DNA of 64,000 bases from Apostichopus japonicus (Eukaryota > Echinodermata > Holothuroidea > Aspidochirotida > Stichopodidae): assembly GCF_037975245.1 (NCBI RefSeq), contig NC_092561.1, positions 1,770,501 to 1,834,500 on the forward strand, read 5' to 3'. The notes beneath the pieces were generated by a model. The model worked only from the letters and a program-made list of their open reading frames with translations. It was not told the DNA's origin and searched no databases. The number at the start of each line of letters is the position of its first letter. Position 1 is the first letter of the stretch. The position numbers and the translations under genes are program-made. Below are positions 23,701 to 37,700 of this stretch, in pieces.

Positions 23701-26700
23701 AAGTAAGGCGTTGCGTCATAGGTAGGCTGTTTAGAAGGCTGCATCCTGCAACCAGGCTGTTGCATACAGTAGGGTGAAATCTTTTAGATGTGTAGTTTTA
23801 TATAATAGCCTACTACAGTTTCACATGATAGGCACTGCTGGCCTACTGAGATAATCTCCATTCTTTGAAATTGGTGCAGCCTTGCTGCAGGGGATCTTGC
23901 AGCTGCTGCAGCTTTTCTCTTTGACATTCAAGCAAACTCTCAAATATCTATGGTGTACGTCAGACATTGGTTTTCCAAGTTTCTCTAAAATAATTTTCAT
24001 CCTGGCTTACCTGTCTCCTTACAACTGCTGCACTCTCACTCTACCATGCCTAGAATGACCTTTGACCTGGTGACCTTTTGACAATGACCTCCAACAATGA
24101 CCAGCCCGCCTACTGCCAACATACCTCCTTGTGCAGCTAATCATCCAGAATTTCCAGGTTGCCTTAAGTTGTGTGATTTTTGAAAGAGCTCATTTACAAA
24201 TACATCCAAATCAGAAGTTTTGGAATTTCTTCTGAAAAATTGAGGTCATTTATAAGTTGATCAGCATTTTCTCAGGTACAGCCCTACTGTACATGAATAA
24301 ATGGTAAAACACAGTAACTGTTGTCATGCGGAATTTGCTCATTTGGGGGTAGTCAGTGACTTATTTTGAAATACTAGTTTCTGTACATGTATACATTTTG
24401 TACAGTTATTGTTGTGCTAGTTTGTAGTACTAGAGATACAGTGCATATACATAGCTGTACAAACCTTGAATGCTAATACCAAGGTATATCTGTTCTGGTC
24501 TCTTGCAAATGTACAATTGTGAAGGTTTCTGACTTTCTGAGCATTGAATAAACATAAATGAATGAATGAAACCATGAAGGGCTCTTTTAAGGTTGCTGCT
24601 GTCGATTGACATTTTGCTCAAACCCTAATTAGTATGATTATACTTAAGTAACTTTAGTAAACAACCTTAAAAATTTATAGACGGTTTCTAATTCTCTTGT
24701 GTATTTTAAAATAATTTTAATTAATGGATTCTTGTTTCATGAAGTACAGTAATTGCTGAATGCCATAGAGCAGATCTAAATTGTAAATATATTATAATAT
24801 ATATCAAATATTTAATTGCACTCATACCTTACAGTAGAACAACTACAGTAAAAAAACTAAAAGACCCACAATAATAACACATCATCAACCATACAGATCT
24901 GCTCTGTATGATTTTCTAACAAACGTAAATATCTACTATACTAAGAAACATATCCACTATACTATCAAACGTAAATATCTACTATACTATCAAACGTAAA
25001 TATCTACTATACGTAAATATCTACTATATAGATAAATCCTGATACTATGTATACTGTGATACACAACTGTAGGATATATTGTTTTGTGCTATATAATGTA
25101 ATGTACATAACGTACATGTATACAGAAGTATCCAATTGTAAATTTAAATTTCACTCACACCTTACAGTAACACAACAAGGGGGGGGGGGGGGGAATAGAA
25201 AAGGAAAGAAAATAAAGAGTGAAAAAAAAGTGAAAAAGTACATAGATTTGCTTCTACTATGTCTATATGGTGTCCTAACAGAGGTAAAATAACTCCTCAT
25301 TCTGTCAAACGTAGATTATTCTGTTTCGTGACATATCATAAACATGTACGTTAAAGTATCCATTTACAATGTACTTTCTGTAATTTATATCCATATTCTG
25401 TAGGACAACTACAATGTTACAATGTTGTCAAGTCTCTACCTTCGGTTTGTCACTTGTGCCGTCACTATGCAACAGTTAAGGACTTTTATCACCCATCAAA
25501 CTTCGCTCAGCTACCCTAAATTTCCCAAGTTTTTGTCGCGTTCGGCTATCGTAAATTTCCAAGTTTCGTCTTTCTTGATTGACACTTCACCAGTGGATGA
25601 TTCACTTCTGTGGCCGTGCTGCGTGTTTCTGACCGTTTGCTGACCCTTGTACATTACCATATTATCTGCTATGGTTAAAGTTGTATAGGGAGGTTGAAAT
25701 TAAAGAACTGCTGTTATTTGTGTACATCTATGCACCCTTGATTCCAAACCTATACACGTACTGTATACATATATAATATTTGTTTTCTAAACTGGCTGAA
25801 TATTATTGACAGAGCTTTCTGAGTTTTGGTTGTCAAATTCCAGCAGATGTACCAACACTTCTGAGTAATACTGTATTTCAATTAAGAGATTGTACTTAAT
25901 TAAACCAAGAGGTCTTTCCATACTTCACTATTAACCAATCTGTTTGGTTGTCATTCATGGATATAAACAGATGATTAAAAAACTTGTCTCCCAGATCAAC
26001 ATTTTCACAAGTTAGTAATACAGTAGTATGAATCTCAAGCAGAGATGAAAAGATTACAAAAACAAAAGGTTGCGATTTTATTCTCTTCATTTTTCTCCAA
26101 AAACTTTGGAATGCAACTCGACGGCTATATTGAACAACAGTGTTGTAGTTATGTGGTCTTTCTTATCTCAAATTATACTGATATTTTATGAAATTATTGT
26201 TTTCACATCTGATAATTCACTATCCACTCAGTTGTACCAGTTTTGGTTTGAATCCAGTAAAATCTGTGTGATGCTTTAACTAGTTACCTTCAGTTTTTTG
26301 CTGATAATTTGTATGTAATGAAATTTTTCCCCTGGCTAATTCAAATTTGTAGTAGACTTGTGGTGGTATTAGCTAACTAGTGTACAGTACTTGTGTATGG
26401 TACACTGAGCCTTCAATGTACATACACACATCTATGTGAACCAGACTTACATGCATGTGTAGGCTGCATATCTAAAGGGAAAATATGTTCTACTTAAAGG
26501 AAACAGGAAGATCAAATTATCACTCTCTCTCTGTCTTATGAAACCTGTCAACTCAGTTGTTCTTACACAGTATATATACAGTGTGTACACTTTAGATCAT
26601 AGGACAGTACTGTTAGGACTGGTTAGGTATGAAGTTAATTTGAATTTGGATTTATCACATTTTGACTATATTCATGATTTTTCATGCATAGAAAGTTTCT

Positions 26701-29700
26701 TAAGGTTAGTACAGTATATAGTCCATTCTTGCTATACTGTAGTCGATATGTATTGAATGCTCTTCACATATTAAACTTTTGGGATGTTATTTTATGCCCT
26801 TGATCATGTTAATTTGTTAAATATGTACCAAGAATGAAAGAATTCCAAGAATTAAAAATAATTAAAGTACCTAATTAATACAACATCCATATACAGTACT
26901 TACATACTGGTTTGTATATGTACAGACTTTTATATACAAAAATATCAAGGCATTATATTGCTATGCTGTTATTCCATGTTATGTGACATTCCACCACTAA
27001 ACCATCTCTTTGACTAAAATTTCCACTTCAGTTTTCAAGTACTGTATAAGTCAAGGAAGTAAACATGAAAAAATTATGTTTTTCTTTCTCCATAATATCC
27101 GTCTATTTTGAGCTAGTTTCGGTTTGCTCCTTTGCATTTGGTGTTTGCATATGGATCCTGTTGACAAATTTGAAGTTGGTTTGTAATCATAAACTTATTG
27201 GCTAATTATCATTTCTAGCCTGAAGGTAAAACAATGTGGTTGTTCTTTCAAAGAGTTTGCTGGATTGTATAATTTGCTTTGAGCACTCCTCTTTTACCTA
27301 TCTCCACTCTACATCTGCACTTTCGCAATCTACCTTCAAAACAAGACAGAAAAGCCAAAATAAAGTTAAACAAAAGGTACTGAACAGCCACATTTTCATT
27401 TCACTCTACTTGTTTTCCTGTCTCCATATCAAATGCATTCCAGTCTGCCTGAGCCTCCCATATTGGTAACCTGTGCACCTCCCCCCCTCCCGTCACCCCT
27501 GTCACCCCTCGGGACCCACCCATTTTTATGATGTATTGGAAATTTCCACCATCCTTTTTACCAGTTCTTGTTTATATGCTTTCAAATTTTGCATAAATGT
27601 TTTAAAATGTTGTTATCTTTAGCTCTTAATGTCCCACACCCCCCCCCCCAAGGTTCTTGTTTTGTTTTTATAAGTTTTTAAATTATTCTTTTGTTGAAAG
27701 TGTGACAGATTTGAACTGGCTGAATATAACTGTTGGAGATTTGTTTTTCTTATTAATTTAATAACACAGTTTAATACCACCGTATTAACATCGTCATCTT
27801 CGGGCAAATCGTGGATTCAGCAATTTGTGTCCCAAAGCTTCTGTCATCATGGACCAATCAATTTGTTATTCTAGACATTTCTTCCTTTCTTTCTTATTTT
27901 GTTTTTTTTGCTAATGGGACAAGTCTCAAAGAAAGTCCCACTTGCATCTACCCTGTTGTGATCAATTCCCAGTGGATGTTAGCCGATCCAGACAAATAGG
28001 TTGGTTCCTTCTCCATCCAAGTTTCATTTCAATAGGTAATGATGGGGTGGGGATAGATTTAGAGTACTATATACATACTGTATGGAATGATCTTTAGCAG
28101 ACTACATGTACAATATGTACACAGTGGGAGGTAACTACTAAGAATGCATGCAAATGTTACCTTGTTGATATAAGTTAGACAGTTATCATACAAAATAACT
28201 GAAAAAAGATATTTTTAAGTTTGAAGCGATGTCTTTTGTCTTTAACTGTATCCAAGTGTTAAATTAAAACATGGATATATGGCAGAAGGTCACATACATG
28301 TAAATTTATAACCAGTGTTTTAGCATGATTTGGAAACTTAATATTGTTGCAATAGTCAGTGCAAATTGTCATTTTGCATGAAAAAACCCTTCTCTGTATC
28401 AGAAGTACCTGGTCTGAGACTTCCTTAATACCCCTCGGACGGATTATTCTTTAGATTGAACTTAGGGGTAAATTATATTAAGAATAAAAAGGTTTCAGTA
28501 GAACAGTTAAATTTTCTGGTGATGTCAATGACAATCTATAGGCATATACAAGGCACAGGTTTCCCCAGGTATTTCATTTTGTGAGTTGCCACCTCATGGT
28601 TTTGTGCGACCGCTTCGCAAAAATATGTAAACCAACATCTCCACTGCACTGTTTCAAAGAAGGAATAAAAAATTCAATGATCGCGATCCAACTTTTCAAT
28701 CCATGTCGTCATCTGACATTGGAAGATTGACTGTGAACGCTAAATTATAGCAACAAATAAATATCCTCCTCCCTTTTCATACAGCATTTAATGTTAGGAA
28801 GAATGATATGACGTGAGGATGTTTAACAACATTTTCCGGGCTGCCATGCCCCCAGACCCCCCCCCCACAGATATGCTCACGCCCTCCAGTCTCACAAACC
28901 AGTCACCCCCTGTCTCACAGGAGAAATCCCAGGGGAAACCCTAAAAGATATGTTGGCCATTGCCCTAGGTGAGGGTCTTTTCCATTCCTTCTAGCATGTA
29001 AAACTATGCAACCATGACCTGTAATTTGTGCATCTGCAAAACTGATCAGTTCAGTTCAGTTGGAGGGCTTCCAGCTAAAAGACCAATGCCACAACACCTA
29101 TTAGTGTTTCCTGGTATTGAGTATATCTGGAAACACACTAAACAATGGTAACGAGTAATAACATAGGAAGTTCTTTTCTGTCCACAGGAAGGCAGATAGA
29201 GAAATGATCGCCTCCTACAATATTACTCTACTTGGTTGTACTAGACAACACTATATACATACATACATATATGTGTACAATAACAGGATGTACTGTAGTG
29301 GTACAACATGCATAGCTGTGTGCAATTGCATGTACTACATGAAATACTAAACGATTTATAAATACAACTTTTGCTTCCTTCTCTTGACGCTCATTGTAGC
29401 GGAGACCTATTGATGATGATGTCACAGGGCTATATCTGTGTCAACAAATAGGATTCTGAGGGGGCTGCAGCCAGGCTGCATAGGACATGATCTTGTAGTT
29501 CAGCATAATAGGCACAGCTGGTCTGCATAGATTATTTACCACTGTTCAATATTGATCAAAGTAACCTTGCTTTAGTAGGCTTTTGTAGCGTTTCCCTCAG
29601 ACGTGGTGTCTAAGTGACATAATAGGTATAAAATATTAACTTCCCCTCCCCCCTCAAGAAACAAAACAATCAACAAAACAAAATGTGGTTGTGCAGTGAC

Positions 29701-31693
29701 TATGGATTCTGCTTTTCTGACCATGTCTGTTGTCATAGATGCATACAGAATAAGGAACCCCTCCAGACTCATAAGACTTGTATGGTTATACCACTTTGGC
29801 TGTTCCAAAATTTGCTAGTTTTTCCATTTAATCAAATGCAGATTAAACATCTTGTGCTCCACAAATTTTAATGCAATGTATAATTTTCCATTGGGAAGTT
29901 TTAATTCCTAACTTTCTCGTCGTTGATTGGGATTTTAGAGAACTAATTTCAGATTATAATTTCCACTTAAATTTCCAGAAATTCCAGGCCACGTTATCTT
30001 TCCTGTAATAGCGGTTCCTTATGCCACCCATAAAAATTGTGCCAAGTTTCATACCAAATGCAGCTTTAACAGATAACCAAATTTGAAGTAAATTTTCCAC
30101 CATTGAAAATGGAAAAGCAATTAAGCCATTCCACTTTCATCGTGAGAAGAGATAGATGTACGGTGCATTTTCTATTTTTTTTCTCTGGCAACGTAGCACA
30201 GTTCAGTATAGTAAAGTTTCTAAAATGAATACCTACAGTACAGTACACTTAGATCTACACCGTGGCATTAGCGGTATATGATTGAAAAAGAGATTTTACC
30301 AAGGAGCAAAGAGGGCTTTGACCTTTGCGATGATTTGTTGATGATGAAGATTGCCAGAAGGAAATCTTGAGATGATGGGTCATTGGAAACGAGAAGTTGT
30401 ATCGATTGGTAATGTTAATTGATAATGATTTTACACTCGTATGTCTTGCCTGACACAAGGTGTTAAACAGTGTGATAACACTACGGTACATGGAGTATGC
30501 GCCGCCCGAAGGGGTGGAAAGCAGATCTCTGGTAATATTACTCAAATATTACTCACAGCCAAGAGATCTGCATATCAATACTAAGGTACAGTATGTACTA
30601 ACATACTTACAAATCATATGAATGCTGAGTGGTTTAATCATTTGAATTTGCAAGGAACATTGTCAATGAGGAATAGCAAAATATTGAAGATATGATTTTG
30701 TTGTCGAGGGGGCTGTACTGTACTGTTAGGTACCATGTCAAAAGTATAGGAAGCTGAGGGGGCTGAAAATGTCTTTTACAGACATAAAGTCAAAAGTAAG
30801 AAGCTGAGGGGGCTGCAGCTTCCCGTACCACCTAGAGTACCAGGGCATTTATTGGTTGTTTTAAAGAAATTCTCTTCATTATTATCATCACTGAAGAGGT
30901 AATTATACAAGTCCAAATTATGCAGGAAATGTCTTTTACAGACATAAAGTGCTATATGAAATGAATTCGTCCCATGCAAAATGCATGTAATTTCTGAAAA
31001 ATCACTTCAGTTTTTGTTTTTGTTTTTAGTGACTTTATACGGCCTGAGAAATGACTCATTTTGTGTTTTTTATGCCATTCAATGTGATATATGTCCATTG
31101 GCAATTATATAATACACAGAAAATGACTAGGCAGATATTTTTTTAGTTCCTAAGTCCCAGTCTCCCCTCCAGCTTGCCCACTTTAACATCCTCAATGTAC
31201 ACAGTTGAAAGTGTACCCCCAAGCATTGCAAATGTGCAGTGTCTGCTTATTCTTTTGAATACTGTATGTCTCAATTGCTATCAATAGTATGCATTTGAAA
31301 TACTTAACAGTTTATTACTAAGCACTCTGCCATGTTAATGTTCAGTTGAAGTCAGCACATTATTACAGACTTTATACCGACACCCTTAAAAAGCTGAGCA
31401 TTTCTGACTTTGTTCGTCTATTTTTGCTTTCCAACCTACCATTAACTACTGAAAATAAGATTACAGTACGAGCTCACAAGAGCTCACTTTAAAACATAAG
31501 TTTTGCCTTGAGTACATTCAACCATTCGAAGAGAAAGGTTAACAATTTTTGAAGTAATTTTAATATACAGTAAAAGAACTATCCACAGAAGTATGGTGTT
31601 TACCTCGCTCGTAAAAACTCCACAGGAATTTTTGGACCTTTACTCACTTTTTGGTTCCTTGCTGAAAGCAAAGGAACCTATGTATTCAGGTTG

Positions 31694-31729
<36 letters not shown>

Positions 31730-34700
31730 CGCTTAAGCTTGTATGCACGATAACTCAACAAGGGATTGACTGATCATGATCAAACTTGGTGGGTGGGTGG
31801 CCCATAGTGAGTAGATGAACCCTATTGTTTTTGGTGCCCACAAAGGTCACCAAAGGTCAGTTATGGTCCAAAAACCCAAAATACTAAAACTGCAATAACT
31901 CCCAGTGCCAATGTGCGATATGATATTTGGTTGATATTTTGGGACAAGTTGTGAACTGGTTAGGGCAATATTTTGAAACTTAACGGTCATGTGATCTGAG
32001 GTCACCAAAGGTCAGTTAATGTTAAAAAACTAGTATTTTTGCGATAACTTGAGAACGAATTGTCTGTTAGGGTTGGGAGTTGCTTCAGTGTAATCCAATT
32101 GTCGACCCACATCTGGGTGACCCTTGACCTCAATTTGACCTTTGGTGACCTTTTCATGTTTTGGGGATTTTTACAGTTTCGATGCTATTTTCAGATGTCA
32201 AAGGTACCTTCCGATCATAAATATGGATGGGTTGACCCCCGTGTGACCTTTGTGTGCGAACTTATATGGGGTCAAAGTTTTCGGTCAGAGTTAGGATGGC
32301 TGTACAGACTTATCGTGTTGATTTTTGGAATCAGCAGATCAAACTACATTTGAAACCAAGGTCAAAAGGTCAAAGGTCACATTAGAAAAAATGTGCTTAG
32401 TTTGGGAGAAAATGGGCGAAAAAGAAAATGTTTGGTTTTGATGCTAGATTTGGATATCAAAGGTACCTCCCGATCAAAAATGTCAATGGGTTGACACCCG
32501 GGTGACCTTTGTGTGTAAAGTTATACAAGGTCAAAGTTAATTTTCAGACATTTAATGCAATAACTCCCAGGGCCAAGGTGTAACAAGGTTGATATTTTGG
32601 GACAAGTTGCAAATGGTATAGAGGAATATTTTCAAACTTAACGGTCATGTGATCCGAGGTCATCAAAGGTCAATTAATGTTAAAAAACTAGTATTTTCGG
32701 TGAGAAAATGGGCAAAGAAAAAAATGTTTGAATTCTTACAGTTTTGATGCTATATTCACGTCTCACCAATCAAAAATGTCAATAGGTTTACCCCAGGTGA
32801 CCTTTGTGTGTGAAGTTTTATGAGGTCAAAGTAAAATTTCAGACATTTAGTGCAATAATTCCCAGTTCCAAGGTGTGACACGGTTGATATTTTGGGACAA
32901 GTTGCAAATGGTATAGGGGAATATTTTCAAACTTAACGGTCATGTGATCCGAGGTCACCAAAGGTCAATTAATGATAAAAAACTAGTATTTTTGCGATAA
33001 CTTGAGAACGAATTGTCCGTTAGGGTTGGGAGTTGCTTCAATTTAATCCAATTGTCGACCCACATCTGGGTGACCCTTGACCTCAATTTGACCTCTGGTG
33101 ACCTTTTCATGTTTTGGGGATTTTTACAGTTTCTATGCTATTTTCAGATGTCAAAGGTACCTTCTGATCATAAATGTCAATGGGTTGACCCCCGTGTGAC
33201 CTTCGTGTGCGGAGTTATACGAGGTCAAAGTTAATATTCAGACATTGAATGCAATAACTCTCAGTTCCAAGGTGTGACATGGTTGATATTTTGGGACAAG
33301 TTGCAAATGGTATAGGGGAATATTTTCAAACTTAACGGTCATGTGATCCGAGGTCACCAAAGGTCAATTAATGATAAAAAACTAGTATTTTTGCGATAAC
33401 TTGAGAACGAATTGTCCGTTAGGGTTGGGAGTTGCTTCAAGTTAATCCAATTGTCGACCCACATCTGGGTGACCCTTGACCTCAATTTGACCTCTGGTGA
33501 CCTTTTCATGTTTTGGGGATTTTTACAGTTTCGATGCTATTTTCAGATGTCAAAGGTACCTTCTGATCATAAATGTCAATGGGTTGACCCCCGTGTGACC
33601 TTTGTGTGCGGAGTTATACGAGGTCAAAGTTAATTTTCAGACATTGAATGCAATAACTCTCAGTTCCAAGGTGTGACATGGTTGATATTTTGGGACAAGT
33701 TGCAAATGGTATAGGGGAATATTTTCAAACTTAACGGTCATGTGATCCGAGGTCACCAAAGGTCAATTAATGATAAAAAACTAGTATTTTTGTGATAACT
33801 TGAGAACGAACTGTCCGTTAAGGTTGGGAGTTGCTTCAATGTAATCCATTTGTCAACCCGCATCTGGGTGACCCTTGACCTCAATTTGACCTCTGGTGAC
33901 CGTTTCGTGTTTTGGGGATTTTTACAGTTTCGATGCTATTTTCAGATGTCAAAGGTGCCTTCTGATCATAAATGTCAATAGGTTGACCCCAATGTGACCT
34001 TCGTGTGCGAAGTTATACGAGTTCAAAGTTAAATAATATTAATGAGGTCACAGGTCAAACGTGAAAAACTCCCAAGTTGCAATAACTTAGCTACTATTTA
34101 TTGGAATTTCGTCAAACTTGGTATGATGATATTGGTAGATAGTCTCCACATACTGATGTGTGTTGCAATTGATATCATGCATGTTTTTAAGGGGGGGGGG
34201 GGGGCTAGCATTATTTCGTTATGAAAAGTTTGTATGCACAATAACTCAACGAGGGAATGACCAATCATTACCATACTTGGTGAGTGGGTGGCCCATAGTA
34301 AGTAGATTATCCCTGTTGATGTTGGTGCTCATTTCATGAATATTAATGAGATCATGGGGTCAAACGTGAAATACTCCAAATTGCAATTACTTGGCTACTA
34401 TTACTAGTCGGAATTTCGTCAAACTTGGTATGATGATAATGGTAGATAGTCTTCACACACTGATGTGTGTTGCAATTGATATCAGGGCTTAGCATTACTT
34501 TGGCAACAAAAGTTTGTGAGCATAAATTACTGTTGTTGTATTAGGGCTTTGTTAGAAATTTCCCTATGAATGGAACTAATGAACAGCAGCAAGGAACCAT
34601 GAAATGTTTTCATTCTGGTTTCAAATGAAATTTGGCAAGTCAAGCTAAAATGAGCTACTGTATGTTGATATGAGATTTTAAGTATAAAAACGACATCAGA

Positions 34701-37700
34701 AATTTAATCAAACTTTACTCAGAAAGTGCTGTTAAGTGTGATATTTTGCATACTGTGCTAAGAATTGTACATCATATACTGTACCGGTATATGTTCATGT
34801 ACCACTGTACTCTATTAAACTATATTTGTTTGTGTACACATTAATTGCTCTGGCATAAGTTTTGCCTAACCCAGTTAAACAATGCGTGTTAAACTGTACC
34901 ATAGATACAGTTAACTTCACTATCCGTGTTGTACATGTATCAGTTTAGCTACACTACTTCCCAAATAATACTGCTTTGCCAAGTTCTTGAAAATATCACC
35001 AATGAAACCTACAGGAATTGAAAGGGACGCTTACTCAGTGTGCAGTATTCCTGGACGATTTTACATACTACAATAAAAACTGCCTGCTGCCATTAATCCT
35101 TTACCATATTAACTTTCTCTGCGGTTCTTTAAAGGTTATCAGCATTGCCTCAAAATATGCTAGAAAGTCAAATAATGGTCACATATTCCAACTTGATTAA
35201 ACATTTACTGCTACAGTACAGTACCATCAAATCATGTTATTCACCGAGACAAATTTGATTTGTCTTCTACATTCTGGAACACAATGTCTGAGAATACATT
35301 TGACATGGTCAGTACCACCAGGAAAGTACAGTACTATACCTTGAATAAAAAAGAAAAAAGATCCAGCCATATCTCAGCTGTGACAACCATGGACAGCTTA
35401 CCCTTTAATACATTAGGCTTGTTGAGTACTATAAAATTGTGTAGTGTGTTTCACTTTCTGTGTATAGATGGTTCATGAATATTCATTATATTAGTGGAAA
35501 GGCAATATGCAGTGTGTTATCTTCCTAGATGATGCTAGTACTATGTAGAATATAAAATTGTATGCTATCACGAAAGAAAGAGGGAAAACAAATCCCAAGA
35601 TTTTGAAGCTAGGATTGTCAATAACTTAAACAACTGTGTTTAAAGTACTGTTTTTGTGTATACATTGTCAAATACTGAAGTCCCACAACAGTTCAATAGC
35701 TCGACTATAGTAATGTTGTATATATTTCATGAAATTGGGAAAAAGTTGTAATTTTTTCGGCAAAATTATGGGACTTGCATTTTAATTGCCACTTGATTAT
35801 TATCAAACCATGTCTGGATGCAAGAGGAATTTTTTGTTTTCAGATTTTACTTCACTTCAGCTGTAATATCCTTCTCAATGCAACAAATAGAGTTTGGAGA
35901 CATGGAATTGGATTCATTAATAATTTCTCAATTTATGTTCAATTAGTGATGAAATCTAGGTGGCTCTCATACTTTGATGTATCACATTCTTCATTTTGAT
36001 GGATCTTCGGGCTACAGGTTCTTTTAAATTGCCTGAAGTTGGCATCTAAAAGGCAAACGTTTCAGTAAATAGTTGTTGTCTGTATCTCAGTGGGTGCAAT
36101 GCATTATTATTGCCATCATTCAGTAGAAGTGCTCATTAAACCTGTTTCCCTTACAAGACTGCTTGATAGGTGAACAGTATTCTATCACAAGAGATTATCA
36201 TTGCTTCAGTGTGTTGGAAAAATTGATAGGTCTTACCCTACTGTATATACATGATACTGCAGTATGTTTTCTTTTAAAAATCGTAACACTGACTAAACCT
36301 GAAGCTATTCTGACAAGTGGAAGGGACTGTCTCTCCCACTCCATTTCAAATTTAAAGTTTCTCTGAGAAATATTGACAAGTATAGTTTTCAAGAAGAGGC
36401 TTGTTAAGAAAGAAATAGTCCAATTAAGAACAACTTGACACATTTTTGAAATTTCTCAGTGTGAACTTGATACCAAGTGAAATAGGTTTGTATCCATGGT
36501 AACAAAAATGACTGATGCTGTTAGTATAAATATATGCTTAAACACTCAAACACAAACCCAGATGAAACTTTCAAGTTAGACAATTCCTTCTCTTTTTGGT
36601 GGAGTGGTGGGGGGGGGGGGAAGGAGGGAAGAATTTTTGAATATACAGTATGGTGAAAATTGCTGATTATTAAATATGACCACACTGTATGGAACCATGT
36701 TGTCTTAGTGGTCGTTAAATTGTTTTTTTCTTCTCCCTTCCGTAGGGCTAGTTTATCTTGTAAAGTAATGTGCCTTAGTTCTGTATCAACTAGATCACAG
36801 ACCTGTTGAACGAGTAACAATGCTAGTATTCGAGTACAAATAGAATGGCCTGTGGTATGAGTACTTGTATTAGTATAAGCTAGTCTTTTAGAATTTAATT
36901 TCGCAACTTATTCTTTTGTTCTTGGCCAATTGTCCGATGGAGGGGGGGGGGGGGGGGAGTGAGGGGTATTTGGAGGGATTTACATTGCCCTCTCTAAACA
37001 CCGTATCTGTCTCCAAGTCTATATGCACCTTCCTAAAGATCTACCTAAAACTACACACGATTGGAACATTTTAACAGGTAAAGTATAACAAATCGCTCTT
37101 AAATCTCCAAAACCAGTTAGAATTACTTCGCTTCTCTCTTACCTGTCTCCCACGCCACATCTGCACTTTCCCATCTACCTAAACCACACAATGTTTTAGC
37201 ACTGCGCCCTCGCTCCCTGGGCACCCCCCATTTACACCTCCTTCCAGGTCTACCCTTTCAGGAAGAATGCTAAACATTTTCGTGGGCAAAATTTGCCTTA
37301 ACGTTTTGGGGATTCGCTGACTGAAAATCTTCTATTCTGACCAGAGTTATCTATAGTACATCTATCTCATTGTGTTCACCATACTCATTAACCTGTCTGT
37401 ATTCTGTGTGTGTTTTTGCCCCTTCTGTTACTGTTACTTGTCATTTAGCCTCTGAAGAAGATCCTGCTAGGATTGAAACGTCAGGCCAACTTACTTTTAC
37501 ACATTCTATTACACAGGCTCTTTAGTGTATAAGCAGTTTGCTAACAGTTTTATTTTATTTTGATTATCAGGGTTATCTACTTAACTTTAATGTCAGGTAT
37601 ATATATGATGCTGATGTACTGTACAATAAAAAGTCCACAGGGGTTTTCCCCTTACACATTACATCCCCTTACACAATGTAATTTACCTCATTTATGTAGC

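Larger units (their letters stand above)
31653..34598. mobile_element. Non-autonomous TIR element built of AGGTCA-rich tandem repeats
   Basis: The ends are perfect 12-bp inverted repeats, GGTTCCTTGCTG at 31653-31664 and CAGCAAGGAACC at 34587-34598. The left end continues as a hairpin (GGTTCCTT-GCT...AGC-AAAGGAACC). The interior has modules starting CGATAACTC or GCAATAACTC, including a tandem array with 399-bp period. Related outer modules lie at 31734-31845 and 34227-34330, and another pair at 34080-34180 and 34385-34485. No transposase is present; small open frames near 32060, 33013 and 33412 merely repeat with the array. No target duplication is evident, so the element class is unknown. Confidence 0.72.

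Noticed and set aside
25180-25193. Arrays of regularly spaced repeats that might be CRISPR
   Set aside because: The 24919-25026 repeats are contiguous minisatellite units without unique spacers, in a eukaryotic intron.
32060-33633. Three similar 73-97-codon frames, a possible small gene family
   Set aside because: They repeat exactly with the 399-bp non-coding array and have no independent coding signal.
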